A program made the position numbers and the translations under genes. Source: Basidiobolus meristosporus CBS 931.73 (lineage: Eukaryota > Basidiobolomycota > Basidiobolomycetes > Basidiobolales > Basidiobolaceae). From it: DNA of 24,051 nucleotides. The DNA lies in NCBI GenBank assembly GCA_002104905.1, contig MCFE01000958.1, positions 1 to 24,051 of the forward strand. The letters run 5' to 3'. The notes beneath the pieces were generated by a model. The model saw only the letters and a program-made list of their open reading frames with translations. It searched no databases and was not told the origin of the DNA. Positions 9,081 to 18,603 of this stretch are shown piece after piece. The first letter of the stretch is position 1. Each line of letters starts with the position of its first letter.

Positions 9081-12000
9081 AGGCGGAGCTCTGTTTCCCT
9101 TTGGGGCAGGTTTTGCAGGATATTGTTGGTGGAACTGGGTAACTAGTTCTTGACAATTAGTGAGATGTGTAGCTGGTTCCCATGTTTGGTCACTTGGGCC
9201 ATAACCAATCCAGTCTACTAAGTAGTACAGCTTTGACCGGATATACTTGGAGTCTAGAATCTGTTTAACTTCAAATTCTTGATGTTGGTCAACCTGGATA
9301 GCTTGGGGCTTTGCTTCTTGCCGGTTTGGCAATGTGTTCCTACAATACGGCTCCAGGAGGGACACATGGAAAGTATCATGGATTTTCATACTTGCTGGTA
9401 ACTGTAGCTGATATACTATAGGGCTAAGCTTCTTCTTGATCTTGAACGGACCAAGTTTCTTGAAATCCAACTTGTCACAAGGGCGGTTGGTGCTGATGTT
9501 TCTTCTGAGCAACCATACAGAATCTCCTTCATTAAGATCAGGGCTGGGATGCCGTTTTAGATTGGCAAATTTCTTGTAGCTTTGCTGAGCTAAGGATAGC
9601 TCTTCCTTGAGGGTGTTCTGGATGTCCTGGATTGCTTGGGCATGTTCAGCCGCATGTGGGCTCATTGGGTTTGTTGGAATCTGGATATCAAACTGAGGGT
9701 GGAATCCATAGTTTGCATAGAATGGTGTAAAACCGGTTGCACTATGACTTGAGTTGTTGTAGGCAAACTCAGCAACAGGGAGTAGATCAACCCAATTGTC
9801 TTGCTGGTAATTGATATAGCACCGGAGGTATTGCTCCAGAATCTGGTTGATTCTTTCAGTCTGGCCATCAGACTGTGGATGGAAGGCAGTAGAGAGCTTG
9901 ACTTGAACACCAAGGTATTGCATGAAGTGTTTCCAAAACTTGGACACAAACTGTGGGCCTCTATCTGACACAATATCACTGGGGATACCATGAAGGCGGA
10001 AAATATTCTTCAGGACTAAAGCAGCAGTTTCTTTTGCATCAGTGTTCTTACAGCAAGGGATGAAGTGAGCCATCTTGGTCAGCCGGTCAGCCACTACAAG
10101 TATAGCATTGAAGCCACATGACTCAGGGAGGTCAGTAATGAAGTCCATAGATATAGATCTCCATTGGTGTTCTGGGATAGGCAGGGGTTGAAGAAGTCCA
10201 TAGGGCTGGTGTCTGGCTGGTTTTGCACGGTTGCAAATATCACAAGTCAGAATGTACTCTTTGATAAGAGTTATCATTCTAGGCCACCAGAAATCTCTTT
10301 TGATAGCATTCAAGGTTTTGGCAGTACCAAAGTGGCCTGCAGCCATTGAATCATGCCGAGACTTAATGATGTCTAGCTGGGTGGCAAGGTCTGGGACATA
10401 AAGCTGCTGCTTGTGGTAGATGAGGTTGTTTACCAAATGCAGGTTCTGGATGTTTGGGAACTTGGGAGGGGGCCCAACTGGGGATTCCAGATATTTCTTG
10501 ATGGTGCTGGAAGTCATATCAGAGGCTTGGGATTCTGATATCCTTACTAGGAATGAAGGGATGACAAGACTTGAGGACTGGGTGGCAAGAATCTCAAAAT
10601 GTTTCTTGCTCAGCAATGGGTGTTCCATTTGCCGACAGGCATCATCTCCCTCTTCCAGGGCATATTCCTTTTTTCTGGACAGGGCATCAGGCTTTCCTTG
10701 CTTTGCACCAGGTCTATAGGTGATAGTAAAGTCAAAGCTGGACAGGAAGAGTGACCATCTGGCTTGTCTCCGGTTTAGTACTTTGGAAGTTGTAAAGTAC
10801 TCAAGGTTCTTATGGTCACAGAAGACTTTGATTTTGTGTTTTGCACCGTCCAGGTAGTGTCTCCATTGCTCAAAGGCTACAATGATGGCAAGCAACTCCT
10901 TATCATAGATATCGTAGTTGATCTCTGCAGGGGAAAACTTCCGAGAGTAGAATGCAATGGGGTGCAACACATTGTCCTCATCATACTGGGAGAGTATGGC
11001 ACCAAGGGCAAAATCAGAAGCATCAGTCTCCACTATGAATTGCTTCTCAAGGTCAGGGTGGGCAAGCAGGGGGGCCTTCAGGAAAGATTTCTTGAGTTGG
11101 TTGAATGAGCTGGATTGCTCCTCATTCCAGGCAAAAGGTGTGTTCTTCTGGGTAAGCTTTGTCAGAGGGGTGACTATCTTGGAGTAGTTGGCTATGAACC
11201 TGCGATAGAAGTTGGCAAATCCCAGGAAGGATTGTACTTCCTTGACTGAGCTTGGTGTTTTCCAGGATTGGACTGAGTCAACTTTCTTTGGGTCCATTCT
11301 TGTTCCCTCAGGGCTGATGAGATAACCAAGAAATTCCACTTCTCTCTGGTCAAATTCACACTTCTCTAGCTTGGCATAGAGACCGGCAGAGTCTAGTTTT
11401 CTCAATACTTTCTTGACATGTTCATCATGTTCATCTTGGCTCTTGGAGTATATGAGAATATCATCAAGGTAGATTACCACAAAATGGTCAAGGTATTCAC
11501 GGAATATGTCATTCATGAGGTGTTGAAACACAGCAGGGGCATTGGTGAGGCCAAATGGCATTACTTTGTATTCAAAGTGGCCATATCTTGTGCGAAAGGC
11601 AGTTTTCCATTCATCACCAGGCTTGATTCTGACAAGATTGTAAGCTCCTCTCAAGTCTATCTTGGTGAAGACTTGGGCAGCAGATAGCTGATCCAACAGT
11701 GTGTTGATCAGGGGCAGGGGGTAGCGGTTCTTGACTGTGATTTTATTCAAAGCACGGTAGTCCACACACATTCTGAGGGTGCCATCCTTCTTCTTGACAA
11801 AGAGGATTGGGGCTCCAGCAGGTGATTTGGAGTGCTGAATAAAACCCTTCTGGAGGTTTTCTTGAATATAACCATGGAGTTCTTTCAACTCCGGCTGGGA
11901 GAGGTTATATATTGGGCCAAATGGAGGGACTTTTCCATCTTCAAGGTCAATAGGGCAGTCATAAGGCCGATGGTCAGGGAGGAGTTCTGCTTTCTTCTTG

Positions 12001-12608
12001 TCAAAGACATGGGCAAACTCTTGGTACTTGGCCGGTATAGTTGCTGAGGGGGCTCCTTCAGCTGGCAAGGTATCTTGGGCTGTTGAACTGTTGGCAACCG
12101 TCTTTTCATGGTTATCAGGGTCTGGAGATTTCATGGAGTTGACTTGGTGGGATCTGGTGAATGACAGGATCTTGGATTTCCAATCAATACTCGGATTGTG
12201 GTAGCTCAACCATGAGCTTCCAAGCACAATAGGATAGTGTGGTGAGTTGATGATGTTGAAGGCAATTCTTTCTTGGTGGGCAGTACTGGACAGCTGGAGT
12301 AAGCATGTTTCATGGGTAACGGCACCAGAGGAGAGTGATCTTCCATCAATAACTTCTACTTGGACTGGACAGGATTTCAAGGTAACAGGAATAGAGTGCT
12401 TCTGGACAAAGGCTTGGTCAATGAAACAGGATGAAGCACCGGAATCAATCAGGGCTAGGGCTGGGACAGGACTGGAGTCAGGGATCTGGATTTTGACAGG
12501 CATTCTCAAGGACTGTATAGATTTTGTGGCGAAGGAAGATTCTTGGATATGCTGGATTTTCATGGGTGGGTCCAGTTGCAAGCCTGTCAGTGCAACTGGA
12601 CATTGGAG
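9066..12608 (-). CDS. pol: Gypsy pol: protease, RT, RNase H, integrase, chromodomain
   Basis: An open frame of 1180 residues in the -1 frame relative to gag. It has no suitable ATG near its start and is best read as a Gag-Pol fusion made by frameshifting. Numbering residue 1 at base 12581: protease D-S-G-A at 46; RT with KIDL at 309, FGLTNAP at 343 and catalytic YLDD at 371; RNase H with D520, E562, D589 and D632; integrase zinc finger H743, H750, C780, C783; integrase core D813, D873, E909 with 35 residues between the last two; chromodomain about 1103-1153 with W-I-G-Y and T-W-E-P. The chromodomain of such elements binds methylated histone tails and steers insertion. No stop or missing catalytic residue was seen. 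The frame opens after a TGA at 12629-12627. Confidence 0.95.
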   Translation of the reverse strand, partial: LQCPVALTGLQLDPPMKIQHIQESSFATKSIQSLRMPVKIQIPDSSPVPALALIDSGASSCFIDQAFVQKHSIPVTLKSCPVQVEVIDGRSLSSGAVTHETCLLQLSSTAHQERIAFNIINSPHYPIVLGSSWLSYHNPSIDWKSKILSFTRSHQVNSMKSPDPDNHEKTVANSSTAQDTLPAEGAPSATIPAKYQEFAHVFDKKKAELLPDHRPYDCPIDLEDGKVPPFGPIYNLSQPELKELHGYIQENLQKGFIQHSKSPAGAPILFVKKKDGTLRMCVDYRALNKITVKNRYPLPLINTLLDQLSAAQVFTKIDLRGAYNLVRIKPGDEWKTAFRTRYGHFEYKVMPFGLTNAPAVFQHLMNDIFREYLDHFVVIYLDDILIYSKSQDEHDEHVKKVLRKLDSAGLYAKLEKCEFDQREVEFLGYLISPEGTRMDPKKVDSVQSWKTPSSVKEVQSFLGFANFYRRFIANYSKIVTPLTKLTQKNTPFAWNEEQSSSFNQLKKSFLKAPLLAHPDLEKQFIVETDASDFALGAILSQYDEDNVLHPIAFYSRKFSPAEINYDIYDKELLAIIVAFEQWRHYLDGAKHKIKVFCDHKNLEYFTTSKVLNRRQARWSLFLSSFDFTITYRPGAKQGKPDALSRKKEYALEEGDDACRQMEHPLLSKKHFEILATQSSSLVIPSFLVRISESQASDMTSSTIKKYLESPVGPPPKFPNIQNLHLVNNLIYHKQQLYVPDLATQLDIIKSRHDSMAAGHFGTAKTLNAIKRDFWWPRMITLIKEYILTCDICNRAKPARHQPYGLLQPLPIPEHQWRSISMDFITDLPESCGFNAILVVADRLTKMAHFIPCCKNTDAKETAALVLKNIFRLHGIPSDIVSDRGPQFVSKFWKHFMQYLGVQVKLSTAFHPQSDGQTERINQILEQYLRCYINYQQDNWVDLLPVAEFAYNNSSHSATGFTPFYANYGFHPQFDIQIPTNPMSPHAAEHAQAIQDIQNTLKEELSLAQQSYKKFANLKRHPSPDLNEGDSVWLLRRNISTNRPCDKLDFKKLGPFKIKKKLSPIVYQLQLPASMKIHDTFHVSLLEPYCRNTLPNRQEAKPQAIQVDQHQEFEVKQILDSKYIRSKLYYLVDWIGYGPSDQTWEPATHLTNCQELVTQFHQQYPAKPAPKGNRAPPGRGE

Positions 12609-12614
12609 TTTCCC
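12570..12614 (-). promoter_or_regulatory. -1 ribosomal frameshift signal at the gag-pol junction
   Basis: In the gag frame the codons are TCG GGA AAC, so the heptamer G_GGA_AAC (12614-12608) has the X_XXY_YYZ form. After a 6-nt spacer (TCCAAT) comes a perfect 11-bp inverted repeat, GTCCAGTTGCA (12601-12591) and TGCAACTGGAC (12580-12570), with a 10-nt loop that holds the gag stop TGA. Slipping back one base enters the open pol frame. Heptamer, spacing and stem all agree with known -1 sites; function is inferred. Confidence 0.88.
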
Positions 12615-13519
12615 GACAGATCTGAATCAGGTTGGTTGCTGGAGGACTGCATCAGCTTGAAGCTGGACTTCTTGTTAGGGCAGGACTTGGCAAAGTGACC
12701 TGGTTGGCCACAGTATAGACAGAGGTTGGCTTGTTGACGTCTGGACTTTTCACTCTTTGATAGTTTCTTGTATTTGGCACTATCAATCTGCATAGGATCT
12801 TCTGGAGTGACTTGGGGAGCAGGAGGGGCTGGGACTGCAACAGGAATGTGTCTTTGACGGTTCTTTTGCCTCTTCTGGAATAGTCTGTTATCACACCGGA
12901 TTGCTTGGTGCATAGCTTCAACCAATGTATCTGGATCTGGGAGTGTGAGTAGCAGATCACAAACTTCATCATTGAGGCCATCTTGGAATTGGCTAATCAA
13001 GGCTGCTTGACCCCAGGAGCTGAGGTCACTGGAGAGTTGTCGGAATTCTGAGGCATAGACTGATGCTGGTTTGTTCCCTTGCTTGAGGGTCTTGATCTTG
13101 TTGGCAGCAGTTCTGGCTTGGTCAAGGTTACCAAATGTTAGCTCCATTTCAGTGAGGAAAGCTTGGTAGTCTCTGAGGAGGGGAGAGTTGGTCTCCACTA
13201 ATGGGGAGAACCACTTGAGAGCTGTACCAGTAAGCAAGTTGGAGATGAAACCAACTTTGGCCTGGTCAGTGGGGTACCGGTTGGGCTGGAGTGCAAGATT
13301 GTTCTTCACCATGTTGATGAAGCCACGGAATTCATTCTGAGAGCCATTGAACTTGGTAGCAGGAGTATACTTGGGTTCTTGGTAGACTGGGACATGGCTA
13401 GTTTGCTGGACACTTTGGTTCTGGAACTGAGCAAGAGTGTTTCTGAGGTCTGCATGGTCTTGCTGCAGTTGGGTAAAGGCAGCCATGAGCTGGGCAAAGT
13501 TCAGCTCTAGGTTGGACAT
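12587..13519 (-). CDS. gag: Gypsy gag with CCHC zinc knuckle
   Basis: 310 residues from the ATG at 13519 (context ACCATGT) to TGA at 12589-12587. Upstream codons are open but contain no ATG, so this Met is the natural start. The first 50 residues are Gln/Leu-rich and could form a coiled coil. The centre ([20 protein letters not shown], then ALKWFSPL and [18 protein letters not shown]) is the retrotransposon gag capsid domain. Near the end [14 protein letters not shown] (residues 267-280) is a complete C-x2-C-x4-H-x4-C knuckle for nucleic-acid binding, after a Lys/Arg-rich stretch. Gag would assemble the virus-like particle; about 1 in many ribosomes would shift into pol near residue 304. Confidence 0.94.
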   Translation of the reverse strand: MSNLELNFAQLMAAFTQLQQDHADLRNTLAQFQNQSVQQTSHVPVYQEPKYTPATKFNGSQNEFRGFINMVKNNLALQPNRYPTDQAKVGFISNLLTGTALKWFSPLVETNSPLLRDYQAFLTEMELTFGNLDQARTAANKIKTLKQGNKPASVYASEFRQLSSDLSSWGQAALISQFQDGLNDEVCDLLLTLPDPDTLVEAMHQAIRCDNRLFQKRQKNRQRHIPVAVPAPPAPQVTPEDPMQIDSAKYKKLSKSEKSRRQQANLCLYCGQPGHFAKSCPNKKSSFKLMQSSSNQPDSDLSGNSNVQLH

Positions 13520-13541
13520 GGTAGCAGAGGAAGGCGGACAA

Positions 13542-13854
13542 ACTTGCAAGGAATACTGGAATATACTAAACTAGATTGTGGGTTTGTAAAGCCACTAGTA
13601 TGTCAAGAATACAACTATTGAGCCACAATCCCCAACTTAAATAAGTTAGCGTCACTTCAGAAGGTACTGGTTTCAATGTCCTTTGATAGAGTATTGTACT
13701 AAAGCTTCCAATACTGTAACAACTGTAAACTCCACCAGCAGGGTAATAAAGTGAATGCAGCTTTGACCAATAGTTTTACAAAGATAAAGTATCTTTGCCT
13801 TTATAGGACAAGACTAGGGAAAGATGATGGGTGATACTTACGGTGAGTATTCCT
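13542..13854 (-). repeat. leader module with inverted ends, shared with the other Gypsy LTR
   Basis: Bases 13854-13542 (minus) align over the whole length with 21540-21861 (plus), with shared runs such as CTGCTGGTGGAGTTTACAGT, GGAAGCTTTAGTACA and AAGTTGGGGATTGT. The ends form the inverted pair AAGGAATACT and AGTATTCCTT. The module fills most of the untranslated leader between the primer site and gag. It could be an inserted small element, a conserved RNA structure or a retained intron (GTAAGTATC at its start). Confidence 0.85.
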
Positions 13855-13912
13855 TTTACAAGTTTTCTTCAAACTTTGGGCAGAAGGCAGGGATCCACAG
13901 GTAAGTCAGGAG

Positions 13913-13923
13913 AGTCTGATAAA
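13913..13923 (-). promoter_or_regulatory. self-priming primer-binding site
   Basis: Two bases after the 5' LTR the minus strand reads TTTATCAGACT. This is the exact complement of AGTCTGATAAA at 14059-14049 in the LTR, which begins about 34 nt after the start of the TATA box and thus would be the first 11 nt of the RNA. This is the arrangement known from Tf1, where the RNA 5' end primes reverse transcription. No tRNA-type site (TGG...) is present. Confidence 0.82.
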
Positions 13924-14048
13924 ACTGTTATGAATAGACACAAGGCAGGAGAGTAGAGCTAGGCAAGGCAGGACCAGGGAAGGACTTAGGTGTGGATCAA
14001 CAAGGCAAGGCGGATTTCCAAGACAAGGCTGTTTATTCAAGACCTGTG

Positions 14049-14093
14049 TTTATCAGACTGAGGAATACTTAAGGGGGGATAGGACTATATATA
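14049..14093 (-). promoter_or_regulatory. Gypsy core promoter and RNA start
   Basis: TATATATA at 14093-14086 lies about 34 nt before AGTCTGATAAA (14059-14049). The start is placed there because that 11-mer is the complement of the primer site; start position and primer site support each other. Confidence 0.75.
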
Positions 14094-14348
14094 CTTTTTG
14101 GCTATATTGATGCCGAGAGATGTTAGCTAATACTAATGGGGTTGTGGGGTGAGGCACAGCAATGGTGCTGGGGATAATGACATAGATGACACGGTACTGA
14201 GACAGGATGGGGAAATGGATTGGGTCACCTGATCATGTGACTAAGTCATGTGACCTGGTATTTCCATATATGGTACTGGACTATAAAAAATACGATGGAA
14301 AGCTTCCATGGAATGTTCCATTGTGTAACAATGGTTTGGAATGGTCAG

Positions 14349-14381
14349 GAACTTTCTGGAAGGTGGTAGAAGGTTCCGGAA
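14349..14381. promoter_or_regulatory. two heat-shock elements in U3
   Basis: On the plus strand GAActTTCtgGAA (14349-14361) and GAAggTTCcgGAA (14369-14381) are both perfect three-unit GAAnnTTCnnGAA arrays, the binding form of heat-shock factor. They start 20 bp apart, two helical turns. The same pair is in the other LTR at 8960-8972 and 8980-8992. Confidence 0.75.
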
Positions 14382-14454
14382 GGAATCTCTTAGAAATTGA
14401 GCTGGGAAGCTGAAACTTGGCATGGGTGTTCATGGTTGTCATGTGATCATGACA

Positions 14455-14459
14455 GGTGT
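14455..14459. repeat. right target-site duplication GGTGT
   Basis: Exact repeat of 8532-8536, immediately after the LTR end at 14454. Confidence 0.95.
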
Positions 14460-14882
14460 TTGGGTAACAATTATGTGTTTGAGTTACAGAGTAAATCCCC
14501 TGCATCTCCCACATTCAGTAGCAATACTGTCTATTGTGCCCAGAAAAGCCAGCTATCTTGCTGATGGCTGGGGTATCTCCAATGCAGATATTACTATGTC
14601 CTTTGACATAATGGCCATTTACTGTTATCTGGCTGGAGCACATACAATATTTATTCAGCAATGGATACAGGTAGCTATCCAGGTTGGGCAGTGATTTAGG
14701 CCCAGATACCAGTGAGACTAACTTCTGATTTTGGCTATGATACCTTTAGATAGGTGGCAGATTCAGATTGATGAGAATCAGTGGCTAGCAGGATCAACTG
14801 GTAGAGTACCTGTTTAAAGAGGATCCATCAAGTGCTAAGGTAAAGGCATGATCACACGTACCTTCAAAGTAGCCCTTGCTTC
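14460..14882. other. unassigned sequence right of the Gypsy element
   Basis: It continues the pre-insertion sequence from 8531. Short frames occur on both strands but no domain, RNA gene or repeat was recognised. Confidence 0.35.
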
Positions 14883-15346
14883 TTAGATGTTTTTAATGCT
14901 TACCATTGAATATATTAGACATGTTTGCACTTGATTGATACTGAGTTTGGTACTTACCAGGTTCACAATATTTGTTGGACTGCATGTGCATCCTTGGATG
15001 GGGTATAACCAGAATATATCTGAAGTGTGAATAATGTTTCCCCCAATGGTAATGGATTCCTGACAAGTTGGACAGCTTTCAATGGTGGCACTTTCTGATG
15101 TAGATGCCAAGCAAATGTTAGCATATGCCAGTATCACAATGGTCTCTGGGTCATATGTCAGCATGTACCTAGTAAATTGTATCCTGGGATGATTTTGGCA
15201 AAGAGTAGATGTAAATCCCCAAAGCCCCCATTACTGATATTGGTGGAAACATGCCACTTTGCTAGCCACAATATCACGTCATTCACCAGTAGATGGACTA
15301 CTTGGCTCAATTGACTCCATAAGGTATCTTTGGTGCTTTTTTTCAT
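14883..15346 (-). other. possible exons of an unrecognised, probably decayed gene
   Basis: On the minus strand 15346-15158 and 15164-14883 are open and overlap in different frames. The second has a Cys-containing stretch (ESCPTCQES, then GCTCSPTN) and meets a good splice donor GTAAGT at 14959-14954 in phase; a second GTAAGC follows at 14904. GTACATG at 15168 could be a donor for the first frame. These signs suggest a split gene or gene relic, but no family is recognised and the frames could be chance. Confidence 0.3.
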
Positions 15347-16636
15347 GAGTGCTGTCTAATTGCATATTCAGATTTTGCCAGGCTCATGCAGGGTATTGTT
15401 GCCAGAGAAGATAGGCTAACAGTCCCTCAGTGAGCCTGCTTCTTCAGAGCTTTCACTCTTTGTGCCATATCCAAAAGGCTGGGGTGAGCCTGAAGGAGTT
15501 AGAAGTTCACCTGACTCAGCTTACGCAAGGTGACATGTACAGCCAGGGGCCATTATGGATGTATTGAGTGGCTGGCAAGATATTTTTGGTACAGTTGAGG
15601 CTGGTTAATGGCCAAATATCACCTGGGAGGCAAAATATTGGCCATGATCCTTTTAATAATTCCTATGCTGTCTGGGTGCTTCATGGCTGAGAGGCTTGTT
15701 ACAATGGCTACATGGTCTGTTTACTCTTCTTTTGCAGCATTGAGACAGATTAGTCTGTAGTAATGGAAAGAAATCCACTACTACAATATTGCAACCTAAT
15801 ATGGCACTCATTTCCTTATTTTGCTTTGGCTATTGTAGTACACAAATAAAAGATCAAGAAATTTCAAGCTTGAAGGGCAAAAGCTCAAGACCCTGACAAC
15901 CAAACCACCCAAGAAAATTATGTCATGCAGAACACACAGTACCCAACAAATGTTTCAAAATACAGCTCATTTGAAGCCGTATTTAATATTTTTTGGGACC
16001 ATCTTAAATAAAATTTATTTTTAACTTCAGACACAAGATATTTATGATTAGATTTGTACAATTTAGTTTGCATATTATCCTGCATAATAACACAAAAGAG
16101 GCAACACAATTATTTTATTACAGAGGTACACATAATACATTTTTTCAAACAAATTATTTTAAAATTGTACTATTTTTATGCTGAAAACTAATATACATTT
16201 AAGTTACCATATTTACTAGGCCTCTATTGCTAGGATTTCTATAGTGACTTCAACCACATGTAACTTTTGAACAAGCCAGTCAAGTGATGTGATATTTTCA
16301 CAGGCGCTGCGCTTACCTCCAATCTGTGCCACTATGCACTTTTGCTTTGTATCATGTGTATAGCTGGCACAATTGTCCAAAAACTTTGATCCTTCAGGAT
16401 TCTTTTATATATGACTTCCCCTGCTGAAAAATAGAGGAGAGCCTTTCTTTCCAGATCCTCCACAATGCAATTACAAGTTTAAGGGTTATAAGACTTCCCC
16501 TGCATCACTTGCACTGTTGAGTATTCTGACTTTGATTGTTGCTACATTAGTAAAGAGATTACAAAGCTCATAAGAATCCAATCTAAGTTCTACAAGAAAA
16601 CTATCACTTTTCTGTTGGAAACGTCATCTCTAAGAG
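15347..16636. other. gene-free stretch, very AT-rich in its centre
   Basis: No supported gene. Bases about 15940-16210 are especially rich in A and T and contain only chance frames. No terminal repeats, RNA gene or coding homology was recognised on either strand. Confidence 0.4.
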
Positions 16637-16830
16637 ACCCCTTTACTCTTAAGACACCCCTGTACTCTTAACACACCCCTTTACTCTAAAGAAGCCCCTT
16701 CAGGCACCCCTTTAGTGCAAAGTCCACTTCAGAGACCACTGTAAGAAGCCTCTTTACTCCAAAGAAGCCCCTTTTGACACCCCTTTAGGACTATAGACCC
16801 GTTTAGTGACTTCTACACTACACCCCTTTA
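16637..16830 (+). repeat. degenerate array of about 19-bp units (ACCCCTTTACTC)
   Basis: Three clear 19-bp units (16637-16655, 16656-16674, 16675-16693) read ACCCCTTTACTCTTAAGAC and close variants. More decayed forms containing ACCCCTTTAG or AGCCCCTT follow to about 16830. No gene overlaps it. Confidence 0.75.
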
Positions 16831-17387
16831 GGTTAAAGGGGAGTTCAGAATTTACTTATTAAGAAACAACAGTGCAGAAGTAAAAGTGACCTCCAAATAA
16901 GGTAAAGTTGCTATAAAGTCAATAAGCTCCATAGTCACCAGAAGGTCAGAACACTGCTCTACAAGTGAGAAACACTGTCTAAAGAATATTTTGAGCCTAA
17001 GCTTGGGGATGTTAGTAAAAGTTATATCTTCTATTGGTATATCACACTGCCAACAAACTAATATAGGATTAACAAACTGAAAGTTGTTGTATATTCTGGA
17101 TCAGCCTCTAAATTGTAGAACAAGCCCTAAACTAATCATAATACATTACAACAAGTCTTATACATGGGGCAAACAGTTTGACATTCATTAACACAACACT
17201 ATTAGAGAGTTTTTTTGTCAATACTCATGTGAGTTTAAGACAGTCTTGTATTAGATACATTGCACCTTCATAAATATAAGAATCAACAATGACCCTCCAT
17301 AGTAAACATTATAAATAAAGCTATGGTACCACATACACCTGAATATGTAACAACATTGCCCCTTTGGTTTGACTTACTTCAATATAA
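16831..17387. other. unassigned AT-rich stretch
   Basis: No reading frame, repeat or RNA gene could be supported. Confidence 0.4.
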
Positions 17388-17549
17388 CTGCGACCAAAAA
17401 ATAAAACAAAGTCTACTGGCTTACTCACTGGCCCCACTGCTGAGAGCTACAGAAAAATAGTTGGAAAGCAGCTTGCTTTGAAATTCAGTGCAGCAAGCAG
17501 GAATACATTCAAAAAGGCCCTGTGGACAGTGTGCCACCAATTATACTAA
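17388..17549 (+). pseudogene. short frame resembling the histone H3 N-terminal tail
   Basis: One open frame without an ATG reads RPKNKTKSTG, then YRKIVGKQLALKFSA and FKKAL before a stop at 17549. This follows the H3 tail order (R-T-K-Q-T-A-R-K-S-T-G, then R-K-Q-L-A-x-K, S-A and K-K) with a 14-residue insertion and a 3-residue gap. Nucleotides around AAGCAGCTTGCT also fit an H3 coding sequence. The histone fold that should follow is not seen. It could be a decayed H3 fragment, a transposon-borne tail mimic or chance. An overlapping frame at 17488-17670 has no recognisable content. Confidence 0.3.
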
Positions 17550-17845
17550 TGCCAACTTGTTAGGCTGTCAGTCAAATAGGCAATTGGGAATATCTGCAGA
17601 GCCACAAGCTGATCATAATGCTGAAGCAGATCAGAATGTGACAAAAGCAGTAACTTTAGTTGAAGACTAGCAAGTGGATGTTATAACATCATCACCAGTT
17701 GTTTTAGCAAGTAGGTTGTCAGCTCGTTCCAAAGCATTAAAGAGGCAACTAGCCCTATGAAAAATCATTGAGATGATCCCGTCAAAAGGCCGTAACAAAG
17801 TTAATGTCCCGTGACTAAGAGGTACTGATCTTGTCAGAACACCGT
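17550..17845. other. unassigned stretch left of the solo LTR
   Basis: No feature recognised apart from the end of a short open frame. The LTR starts at 17846, and no primer site lies on this side, which supports its being a solo LTR. Confidence 0.4.
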
Positions 17846-18596
17846 TGTGGTGGTGTAGAGGTACTCCTGGGAGAAGCTACACAACTCAAGGTGTGTGAGG
17901 TGTCTGATGGGTGCAATAACCTCTGGGTCTAAACTGCTGGTGTCTTTGTCAATATGTCACTATGGTAAAAGCTCCTGCTTCTCTAGCTTCCTAGGTGCTC
18001 CAAGTGTCTCCAAAGACCTCTGTGTGTCTTGTGCACTACCCTGAAAAGCTCCTTGATGGCAGGTCTGAGATGTACTGTTGAAGGCAGGTGCAGTGATCAA
18101 CTGCTAATCAATAAGGGAGAAGTGTTACTGATAGAAGGGATGATTTATTGATGAGGGATTGCTTTCCCTTAAATACTTTTCCTGATTGCCAAGTGATTAC
18201 TAATGACAAGGTTCTAGAAGATTCTAGGTATCAGTGGAATTCTTGATGACATCACTATGAGCTAAAAATATGCCAAGAATGTCCTGGAGGTTCTAAAAGG
18301 CACAGCACTCTCAACCAATCAGGAATCAGTAGTCTGAAACCTGTGCAACATAGAAATACCATATATGGTATTGAAATGCTAGGGATGGTAACACAGACCT
18401 AGGTCATGTGTCATGGGTACTGACGCAGGTACTTGCCTTATATAGATACATCTACTGATCACAAAGCTGAGTAACATCTGGGATAACTAATGCTAATAAC
18501 TAATCAGGGTAAACATCACATGGGGATAATACTGATAATATGGGCAAAAGAAGAATGGGATAATTCTGATAAGATAAAATATGGATAAGTATATCA
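17846..18596 (-). repeat. solo LTR, relative of the LTR at 20921-21958
   Basis: The minus strand (18596 to 17846) aligns with 20921-21958. Shared parts include AGGCAAGTACC, ATACCATATATGGTAT, CTGATTCCTGATTGGTTG, TAATCACTT and, at the end, CAGAGGTTATTGCACCCA and ACACCACCACA. It is 751 bp because it lacks the shared module of about 320 bp. It keeps a TATTTAA box (18175-18169), a perfect heat-shock element (18224-18212) and an AATAAA. No internal retrotransposon sequence or primer site follows. The flanks ACCGT and TAATG do not match, so no target duplication remains. Confidence 0.82.
18212..18224. promoter_or_regulatory. heat-shock element in the solo LTR
   Basis: The plus strand reads TTCtaGAAgaTTC, a perfect three-unit array. 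It lies 37 bp upstream of the TATA-like box in the sense of the LTR, the same place as in the LTR at 20921. Confidence 0.7.
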
Positions 18597-18603
18597 TAAT
18601 GAC

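Larger units (their letters stand above)
8537..14454 (-). mobile_element. full-length young Ty3/Gypsy chromovirus
   Basis: An element of 5918 bp with two 529-bp LTRs that read as identical base by base, flanked by GGTGT. On the minus strand: 5' LTR 14454-13926, self-priming site 13923-13913, leader, gag, frameshift signal, pol, polypurine tract, 3' LTR 9065-8537. The pol order protease-RT-RNase H-integrase-chromodomain defines a chromovirus, and the self-priming site points to the Tf1/sushi group. All coding regions are open and all checked catalytic residues are present, so the copy may be active. Identical LTRs mean a very recent insertion. Confidence 0.96.
13926..14454 (-). repeat. Gypsy 5' LTR (promoter copy)
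   Basis: 529 bp, identical by eye to 8537-9065. On the minus strand U3 runs 14454-14060, with R starting at about 14059. U3 carries two perfect heat-shock elements, a CArG-like CCATATATGG (14264-14273), three TCATGTGA boxes and the TATA box. Confidence 0.95.

Noticed and set aside
12579-12581. Independent pol start at base 12581
   Set aside because: The codon is TTG, not ATG. The frame is open further upstream and a frameshift signal explains its expression.
13520-13549. Gag start at 13549
   Set aside because: The codon is TTG and lies in the end of the shared module; the first ATG, in good context, is at 13519.
14783-14835. tRNA-like stretch (AACTGGTAGAGTACCTG)
   Set aside because: It resembles a D-arm only. 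No T-arm or acceptor stem pairs at the right distance.
15850-15906. Possible tRNA-derived SINE on the minus strand
   Set aside because: The A-box and T-loop-like parts are weak, there is no consistent cloverleaf, and no second copy lies in the window.
16637-16830. CRISPR-like array
   Set aside because: Units are direct and contiguous without unique spacers, and the genome is eukaryotic.
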